In this document: piece after piece, positions 5,780 through 11,373 of the stretch
Numbering within the stretch: the first letter of the stretch is position 1
How the letters are laid out: the number at the start of each line of letters is the position of its first letter
Assembly (NCBI GenBank): GCA_017615135.1
Contig: JAGAAU010000005.1
Location: 1 to 11,373, forward strand
Source of the DNA: Bacteroidales bacterium
GTDB taxonomy: Bacteria; Bacteroidota; Bacteroidia; Bacteroidales; UBA932
Direction of reading: 5' to 3'
Length of the DNA: 11,373 bases
The notes under the pieces: generated by a model
Database searches by the model: none
Told to the model about the DNA's origin: nothing
Seen by the model: the letters and a program-made list of their open reading frames with translations, nothing else
Made by a program: the position numbers and the translations under genes

Positions 5780-8700
5780 CTAAGGGTTGTAATCTGCTAT
5801 TGAGAATACGTAAGGCCTCTGAATGGTCTTGGTGAAAACCCGACCGAAGCGGTTGGTTACCTTTACCGTTACCGTGCTTGTGGAGGAAGAAGCCTGGGCA
5901 CGGAAGATGTGGGCATAGGGGAAGGCGCGGAATGAACCGGCGCTTGTCTTGTTTGCATTGAAAGCATTTGCCTCGTATGTAGCAAGGAATAGAGGATCCA
6001 TCCTTTCTGCGTCATGAGAGCTATCCAGAGCCACATGTTCCACCTCAAGCGGAGTGCTCCCTTCAAGTATTTCCACCGTCCATTCCGGATCCCAGTCCCA
6101 AACATTGATTACCACCAGATTGTCTGTTCGAGGCTCCAGATACCAGCTTACGCGTTGATTCCAAATGGTCAGGGCTTCTTCATTGGTGCAGGATGGAATC
6201 CACTGGGCCGGGGCAAGGCAAACCTCATTGCGGTCGTAAACGCGGAATTGGAAATCATCGTCCTCCTTATATCCTTTGTAAATCCAGTTTAAGGAGGTCC
6301 CGTTCACATCTATGATTCTGTATCCGCAAGGGGAACCGTCAGAGGATGTGGCAAAATTGTTCACGTGATATGTAGCTCCTGCCAGACCTCCGTTGTTAAA
6401 CTCAAATACATTCTTGTCGGCCATGTGGTCTACATTGTAAACCATGTGCGTATGACCGGAGAACAGGTATGCGCGCCTTCCTCCGAGCAGCGAAATCAGC
6501 CTCGATGTGGAGTTCTCGCTCAAATTGTCTGTCCCGTTAAACTTGAAGAATGGTGCGTGTGCGCTGATAATCAGCGGAGTATCGGCTCCTACATGCGCGA
6601 GATCTTTCTCCACCCATTCCAACTGCTCGTCGGTGATATAGAATTTGTAGCTCATGGTTCCGCGGCTCTTAGTGCCATCCTGCTGTCCAATGTTGTAGCA
6701 CCAGACGTTGTCCAGAGCTATGAAATGGAACGCACCCATGTTGAACGAATAGTTGGAGGGGCCGAACAGACTGCGGTATTTTCTCTTTGACTCGTCGTTG
6801 GTGGTAGGGAAAACTCCGTTCTGTCCACGGTCGTTGTCGTGGTTTCCGGGGGTGTAGAACACCTGGATTCCGTTAACCTTTGCATCCCACATGGCCTTGA
6901 AGTCGTCCAGATTGAAGTTGTGGTCTGCCCAGTAGTCGTTCCAGGAATGGTCGCCCAGCGTGAGAACGAACATCTTCTCATTGCTGTGGGAGGCCAGATA
7001 ATTTTGGAAATCAGGGGCAAATACTTCATTGAACTGACGAATGTCGTCGCCGTTGGTAAGGTTGTTCACCTGTATGTCGCCTATAGCGATAAACTTGAAC
7101 TTCTGCTGGTCCGTATCCTGGTCAAGGGTAAAATCTATCGTTTCCAGGGTTGAGGCCCCGCCGGAAATGCTTTTCCAGAACTGGGGAGTGTTGGCTCCAA
7201 CTGTCGGGACCCTGTACCCGGAAGGAATGGAGATAAACACATAGCCTTTCTCCTTCTTGGAGGCCAGCTCATAGAATCCGTCTGCATCGGTGACAGTCAC
7301 TTCTACGCCGTCCGATACCACCACGCCGGCCACAGGTGAATTCCCGCAACTTACGGTACCGTTCACGGATATGAACTTTTCATCGGTAGCGATGGGCTCG
7401 ACATATGCTGGAGGAAGGGTGGATGCGATGCACCTGAGATTCGCACCTACGGATCTGCCTATAGTGCCTGTTGTCTTGGTTCCGTCTACCGCCTTCATCA
7501 TAATGCCTCTGGACTGATGGCCGTTCACGGTATAAGACCAATAGTAGCACTGTTTGCCGCTGCTGTGGTTGGCTCCGTCGGAAGCGAACCTGTATCCGCC
7601 GCAGGGGAACCATGAAGTGTTGTTGCCGTAGTAGTTTACATAAGCCCCGAATATGGTTTCTGCGGTAAAAGTTGCCGAGCAGGCAGACCAGTCTGTAAAT
7701 GACGGTACGTGGTATCCGGGAGGGCAGGGGTCGTAAATAGTCTTTGCCGCAGCCCAGAGACCGTCGTCGGATGTACAGAGCCAGTCTTTATCGTCGTTAT
7801 TATAAAAGAGGTATTCCTGTGGGTGGGCCGTGGCATACTCGAGAGTTCCTTTCTCATCGGTGCGGACGCTTCTGCTGAATTCCGAGCCGGTGGTGCCGAT
7901 ATATGATATGGTACCGGTGCTACTCCAGTTTGCGGAGCCGGGGAAGGGATCTTTTCGCCCCCACTCATAAAACATGCCGATAGTGCTTACACCGTCTCCG
8001 GAAGGAATGGCATCGATTGCTCCGAGGTTGCGGTCCATAAGGAAGTCTGATTCCCTCGCCAGGGCCTCTACCGAAGTAGAAGGAATCCAGATATGCCAGC
8101 TCCAGAGTATGTTGCCACCGATGTCGGTTGCTGCAATACCGGCATTCCCGCTGAGTCCGGTAGCCGTGAACTGGACGTATCCGTCGGAGCAGGAGACATC
8201 GCTGATGATAGAGTTGGCTGCGGGGGCGTTTGCGCTGTTCCGCGTTTCCCAGAGCAGGGAAGCCCCGGTTGCAGTTCCGATGCTTTCGTCGCTGTTGCCC
8301 TTAACTGCCTTGAGCTTGTATTTGCCAGCCCTGTAGATGATATATGAGTTGGCGCTTTCGATGATTGAAAGGTTGAAGACGAGGTCCCGAACAGGCATTG
8401 CGCGCACCTGGGAGCGTTCAATGCTGTTGTTCTTTGCGGTACTGAAACTGTCGAGCAGGATGTCTTTTTCTCCGTAAATCTGCACCGTCATGCCGGTGGC
8501 AAGGGCCCCTTGGGGTAGAGCGATGTAAAAGAGAGACGGATTGTCCGAAAGTTGTACTCCGTTCGGACACAGCAGGTTGACGCTGTTGCTTCCGTTGGTC
8601 AGCTCCAGAGTTTGGCCAGCCGTCCCTTGAGTGCCATCCAGTGTAAGGGCCGCATTTCCCCAGAGCATGCGTTCGGAGTTGCCGTCGCTGACGGTAATGC

Positions 8701-9199
8701 GGTAAACCTTGGTAGTTCCGGTGAGGGAAAGTTTGAGCAGTCCAAGCACATTCTTGAACTGCAACGGTTCAGCCGGGTCGGTAAAGGTAGCCACCATGAA
8801 TCCTGCGCCCTGTCCGAACGAATTCTCCTGCCAGGTCTGATCCTGTGGAATTCGGAAGTTGTACTTTCCATTGACCTTTGTCAGACCGGTCTGATATGGA
8901 TAGAGGGCGTAATATTCCGAACTTTCTGGTATATCACCGCCCCGGAATCTGCCGGAAGTGGTTCCTTCTCCTTCAATCAGAGAATAGGAGCCGCAATTCT
9001 TTGAGCTTTTTGTAATAACATTAATACAGTCTCCCTGCTGCCAAAGCACGCTGCCGTCGTTCAGTACGGTACGGCTGACTTCGTCGAGGGTAGCGGTAAG
9101 AACGGTATTGCCCTGGGAGAGCTGGTCTCCTCCCTGAATCTCTTCCTTGACGCAGGCCGCAGACAGTAGCGTCAGGGTTATGAGGATAATGTTTTTCAC
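5780..9199 (-). CDS. Multidomain lipoprotein: fimbrillin-like and FISUMP-like regions with C-terminal calcineurin-like phosphoesterase
   Basis: A 1139-residue predicted surface lipoprotein. The start codon is GTG (9197-9199); no ATG is nearby, and KNIILITLTLLSAAC from here is a clear signal peptide with Cys16. VKEE follows, an LES-like K-E-E. Residues about 30-275 resemble fimbrillin-type beta domains. About 280-592 is a FISUMP-like domain with WSWHIW (367-372), DRNLGA (389-394), WGRKDPFP (413-420) and DPCPPGYHVP (490-499). About 608-692 is a small beta domain of the kind found N-terminal to these phosphatases. The metallophosphoesterase core spans about 702-925: D708-x-Q710, GDHSWND (749-755), GNHD (785-788), HAPF (881-884) and GHTH (915-918). 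The last 180 or so residues fit the companion C-terminal domain. It should be a two-metal phosphoesterase, with the substrate unknown. Twelve untranslated bases separate it from the upstream SGNH gene, with which it shares its N-terminal half. Confidence 0.9.
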   Translation of the reverse strand: MKNIILITLTLLSAACVKEEIQGGDQLSQGNTVLTATLDEVSRTVLNDGSVLWQQGDCINVITKSSKNCGSYSLIEGEGTTSGRFRGGDIPESSEYYALYPYQTGLTKVNGKYNFRIPQDQTWQENSFGQGAGFMVATFTDPAEPLQFKNVLGLLKLSLTGTTKVYRITVSDGNSERMLWGNAALTLDGTQGTAGQTLELTNGSNSVNLLCPNGVQLSDNPSLFYIALPQGALATGMTVQIYGEKDILLDSFSTAKNNSIERSQVRAMPVRDLVFNLSIIESANSYIIYRAGKYKLKAVKGNSDESIGTATGASLLWETRNSANAPAANSIISDVSCSDGYVQFTATGLSGNAGIAATDIGGNILWSWHIWIPSTSVEALARESDFLMDRNLGAIDAIPSGDGVSTIGMFYEWGRKDPFPGSANWSSTGTISYIGTTGSEFSRSVRTDEKGTLEYATAHPQEYLFYNNDDKDWLCTSDDGLWAAAKTIYDPCPPGYHVPSFTDWSACSATFTAETIFGAYVNYYGNNTSWFPCGGYRFASDGANHSSGKQCYYWSYTVNGHQSRGIMMKAVDGTKTTGTIGRSVGANLRCIASTLPPAYVEPIATDEKFISVNGTVSCGNSPVAGVVVSDGVEVTVTDADGFYELASKKEKGYVFISIPSGYRVPTVGANTPQFWKSISGGASTLETIDFTLDQDTDQQKFKFIAIGDIQVNNLTNGDDIRQFNEVFAPDFQNYLASHSNEKMFVLTLGDHSWNDYWADHNFNLDDFKAMWDAKVNGIQVFYTPGNHDNDRGQNGVFPTTNDESKRKYRSLFGPSNYSFNMGAFHFIALDNVWCYNIGQQDGTKSRGTMSYKFYITDEQLEWVEKDLAHVGADTPLIISAHAPFFKFNGTDNLSENSTSRLISLLGGRRAYLFSGHTHMVYNVDHMADKNVFEFNNGGLAGATYHVNNFATSSDGSPCGYRIIDVNGTSLNWIYKGYKEDDDFQFRVYDRNEVCLAPAQWIPSCTNEEALTIWNQRVSWYLEPRTDNLVVINVWDWDPEWTVEILEGSTPLEVEHVALDSSHDAERMDPLFLATYEANAFNANKTSAGSFRAFPYAHIFRAQASSSTSTVTVKVTNRFGRVFTKTIQRPYVFSIADYNP
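7424..9199 (-). repeat. Copy A of the shared N-terminal scaffold (phosphoesterase gene)
   Basis: The N-terminal 592 residues of the phosphoesterase protein match, in the same order, the scaffold of its upstream neighbour. Shared landmarks are LWGN, ESAN-Y, LKAVKGNS against FCAVKGNS, ILW-WHIWI, NLGA, WGRKDPFP, TIYDPCPPGY and RC[I/V]A. Similarity ends right after RCIA (589-592). At DNA level the copies are clearly diverged, so the duplication or domain exchange is not recent. Confidence 0.75.
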
Positions 9200-9212
9200 G
9201 TATAATCTTTTG

Positions 9213-11373
9213 TTAGTTACCTAAACTCTCAAGCCATTCGCCCTGACAGTCATAAATGTACTTGGACATGGTTGCCATGCCACGGATGCTGGGATGTACG
9301 TAGGACTGCTTTTCCAGACAGTTCCTTCCAAGTGCGAGGAAATCAACGTATTTTGTGTCGTACTTTTCGGCAATCGAAATGATTGCCCTGCGTTCTGCCT
9401 GGGAGAAGCGGTCTCCGATAATCAGCAGGAACTGAACATCCGGTAGATCAGCCCTGATTTTGTGAAGGAGTTTAACGTAGCTTTCGATGAACAGGGATTC
9501 AGAAAGTTTCGTATAATCCGTTTCGGCTTTTGCAAACACTTCCTGCATTTCTGCCTCGGTAGGGTGCACGTTATCGTCTTCAGACATTGCAACTCCTTCT
9601 ATCAGGTAATGGTTTTCCCTAACAAGGTCGTTGGTCCCCGCGTTGATGATAATGATATCAGGGTCTCCGACACGTTCATGGTTATAGCGTGCCACCATTG
9701 AAGTATTATCGTAGCCGCCCATGCATGAACCTGACCAGGCATCGTTCTTTTCCAAAGTTGCGTTCGACATGTAATTGTTGATGAGTTGCCACCAGTAGGT
9801 CTGCTCAACTTTCACAACTTCTATGTCCGCTGCAGCCCAACTTTCTTGTGAGCGCGGATAATACGCAAGGTTTCCGGAATTTATGTAGCCGGAAAATGTG
9901 GAAATGGAATCACCAATCAGGCTCACTTTTACCTTATTGGCCGAAGGTGCAGGTTGAGCCGACACCTCCGCAACGCAGCGGACTGCCGCTCCGAAGGATT
10001 TATTGGAGCCGCCTATGGTTCCGGCCTTTGAAGAAGAGAAGGTGACCATCTGAGCGAGGTTGCCGTTCGCATGTTCGGTTGTCCAGTAATACCCGGTGTG
10101 TGCGGTTTCGTTGGTATGGACTCCTCCGCTGCTGTAATATGAACGCGAAGTGGCGTTGAAATGATATGCGGTCGCGCTCTCGGTATAACGGAAATATGTT
10201 CCGTCCCAGGATCCAAGTGAGAGTGAAGACATCTCGTCCTTGGTGGGTACGCGGTATCCCGGAGGACAGGGGTCGTAGATGGTTTTTTCCGCCGCCCAAA
10301 CGCTGGTGTTGGCGCCCGATTCCCACTTTGTGCTGTTGTTGTCGATGAAAGCTCCTGGATGGCTCAGCGTATAGGCCAGGGTAGCGTCGCTCTTAACTTC
10401 ATAGCTGATTACTCCGGCCGGTTGAAAACACATCATGGTGTTATAATTCACATGATACGGCGCGGGGAAGGGGTCTTTGCGTCCCCACTGGTACAGAAGA
10501 CCCATGGGCTGGGTAGAACCGGTGCCCGGACCTACAGCTCCAAGGTTGGTGTCCATAAAACGTGTGCCATTTGCCATTCTGGCGCAGGAAGGCATGGTGT
10601 TGGTTATCCAGATATGCCAGTTCCAGAGTATCTCGTCGCCAGACCTGGCGGCTATGGAAGCACTGCCGGCCCTTCCTTGAAGTGTAAAGCTTACGCAGTG
10701 CTTGCTCAGTCCGATGTCTGTAAGTAGATATCCAAGGCTGCCTCCGTTGAATTCGTTAGGAGTGGTAGTCTGGGTTTCCCAGTACTCGCTTACAGAGTCT
10801 GCTTCAAGTGCCTCGAAACTGTTTCCCTTGACAGCGCAGAATTTGAACGGCAGGGTTGTATTTGTCTTACAGACGTTATAGCAGTTGGCGCTTTCTTCGG
10901 CATCAAGCACATTGAATTTCCCTATCTGGACAGCCACCATGGGCTGAATGACGGAGCGCTTGACGGTGTAGTCTGTGTAGGTGAGGAATTCGTCTACCGC
11001 CTGATACTTGTCGTATGCTACAAGCTTGAATCCTGAAGACAGGGCACCTGCAGGAACGGAGAAGAAAACCGTCTTGCCTTCTGGGGTAAGGGTAAGGCCC
11101 TCAGGAAAGTCCAGAAAGAGGATATTGTCCCCTCCGCTGTAATTCAGTGTCCATTCAGAGACCTCTTTGTTATTGTTTATGACTGCTGCTACGTTTCCCC
11201 AGAGCTGGTCTGCCGGATTAAGTGAAACCAGTTTCAGACGGCTGATTGTCTGGTTGCCCTTGAGCGTCAGTTTCAGCATTCCGGACAGGTTGTAGAAGTT
11301 AGACTCGGAGTCAATGGTGGGGAAGACCGCGATGGCGGGGTTCGTCCCATCTGCAAAACCTCCTTCCTTACCC
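9213..11373 (-). CDS. Multidomain surface-type protein: fimbrillin-like and FISUMP-like regions with C-terminal SGNH/GDSL hydrolase (5' end outside window)
   Basis: 719 residues are visible. The frame is open to the right edge, and the methionine at 11279 aligns with residue 154 of the neighbouring paralogue, inside a strand (SGMLKLTLKG against LGLLKLSLTG). The true start is therefore upstream; about 120 residues, presumably with a lipoprotein signal, are missing. In visible numbering, 1-150 is fimbrillin-like. About 155-468 is FISUMP-like, with NWHIWI (251-256), TNLGAV (275-280), WGRKDPFP (296-303) and DPCPPGYRVP (367-376). The SGNH hydrolase runs from about 480 to the end: GDSIS (487-491, nucleophile Ser489), WSGS (547-550), GTND (579-582, Asn581) and YVHPS (691-695, His693). 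Likely an esterase or deacetylase on a glycan or lipid; the substrate is not readable. The usual Asp three residues before the catalytic His is Ser690 here. It is the first visible gene of the cluster. Confidence 0.9.
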   Translation of the reverse strand, partial: GKEGGFADGTNPAIAVFPTIDSESNFYNLSGMLKLTLKGNQTISRLKLVSLNPADQLWGNVAAVINNNKEVSEWTLNYSGGDNILFLDFPEGLTLTPEGKTVFFSVPAGALSSGFKLVAYDKYQAVDEFLTYTDYTVKRSVIQPMVAVQIGKFNVLDAEESANCYNVCKTNTTLPFKFCAVKGNSFEALEADSVSEYWETQTTTPNEFNGGSLGYLLTDIGLSKHCVSFTLQGRAGSASIAARSGDEILWNWHIWITNTMPSCARMANGTRFMDTNLGAVGPGTGSTQPMGLLYQWGRKDPFPAPYHVNYNTMMCFQPAGVISYEVKSDATLAYTLSHPGAFIDNNSTKWESGANTSVWAAEKTIYDPCPPGYRVPTKDEMSSLSLGSWDGTYFRYTESATAYHFNATSRSYYSSGGVHTNETAHTGYYWTTEHANGNLAQMVTFSSSKAGTIGGSNKSFGAAVRCVAEVSAQPAPSANKVKVSLIGDSISTFSGYINSGNLAYYPRSQESWAAADIEVVKVEQTYWWQLINNYMSNATLEKNDAWSGSCMGGYDNTSMVARYNHERVGDPDIIIINAGTNDLVRENHYLIEGVAMSEDDNVHPTEAEMQEVFAKAETDYTKLSESLFIESYVKLLHKIRADLPDVQFLLIIGDRFSQAERRAIISIAEKYDTKYVDFLALGRNCLEKQSYVHPSIRGMATMSKYIYDCQGEWLESLGN
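9969..11373 (-). repeat. Copy B of the shared N-terminal scaffold (SGNH gene, partial)
   Basis: Visible residues 1-468 align collinearly with residues of about 123-592 of the downstream phosphoesterase protein, with a near-constant offset of 117-123 residues. The match stops after RCVA (465-468). A short Ala/Pro/Ser-rich linker (AQPAPSANK) then leads into the SGNH hydrolase, which has no counterpart in the other copy. Confidence 0.75.

Noticed and set aside
11277..11279. Methionine codon as start of the SGNH gene
   Set aside because: The frame is open to the window edge and residues before it continue the fimbrillin-like domain in register with the paralogue, so it is an internal methionine.
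9213..11373. A type IX secretion C-terminal sorting domain on the hydrolases
   Set aside because: Neither C-terminus shows the expected terminal beta domain with a lysine-rich end; the complete protein has a lipoprotein signal, and anchoring by lipid is the simpler explanation.

Overview
The window reads as a chromosomal segment of a Bacteroidota bacterium, most likely a gut-type member of the Bacteroidales. The evidence is a Bacteroidetes-type HtpG, an M49 dipeptidyl-peptidase III with the HECLGH motif, and lipoproteins carrying fimbrillin-like and FISUMP-like domains. Two sites also resemble the Bacteroidetes TAnnTTTG promoter box. I cannot assign a genus. Every gene is on the minus strand except radC.

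Housekeeping half (1-5677). From the left edge there is guaB (IMP dehydrogenase, cut by the window edge after its first 285 residues). Its start lies 36 bp downstream of the htpG stop. htpG (Hsp90) is complete. A 194-bp gap then separates htpG from a complete M49 zinc dipeptidyl-peptidase predicted to be a lipoprotein. This gap holds a clear minus-strand terminator. Immediately after it comes a compact, potentially multibranched element whose closing stem shares bases with the terminator, and a 37-codon reading frame runs through that element. A short AT-rich divergent region separates the peptidase from radC (JAMM/MPN-domain protein) on the plus strand.

Accessory half (5649-11373). A minus-strand gene cluster runs from the right edge leftwards. 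The first gene is a large surface-type protein ending in an SGNH/GDSL hydrolase; its N-terminus lies outside the window. After 12 untranslated bases comes a 1139-residue lipoprotein ending in a calcineurin-like phosphoesterase. Five bases further on is a 41-residue lipoprotein start that stops inside the end of radC. The two large proteins share the same N-terminal build (fimbrillin-like region plus FISUMP-like domain) and diverge right after a matching R-C-[I/V]-A sequence, beyond which each has an unrelated hydrolase. This looks like one surface-display scaffold with exchangeable catalytic ends, and it is the most distinctive feature of the window.

There is no sign of a CRISPR array, insertion sequence, tRNA or rRNA. 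The two halves are not obviously linked in function. The hydrolase cluster and the peptidase would all act outside the cytoplasm on polymers or peptides, but their substrates cannot be read from the sequence.
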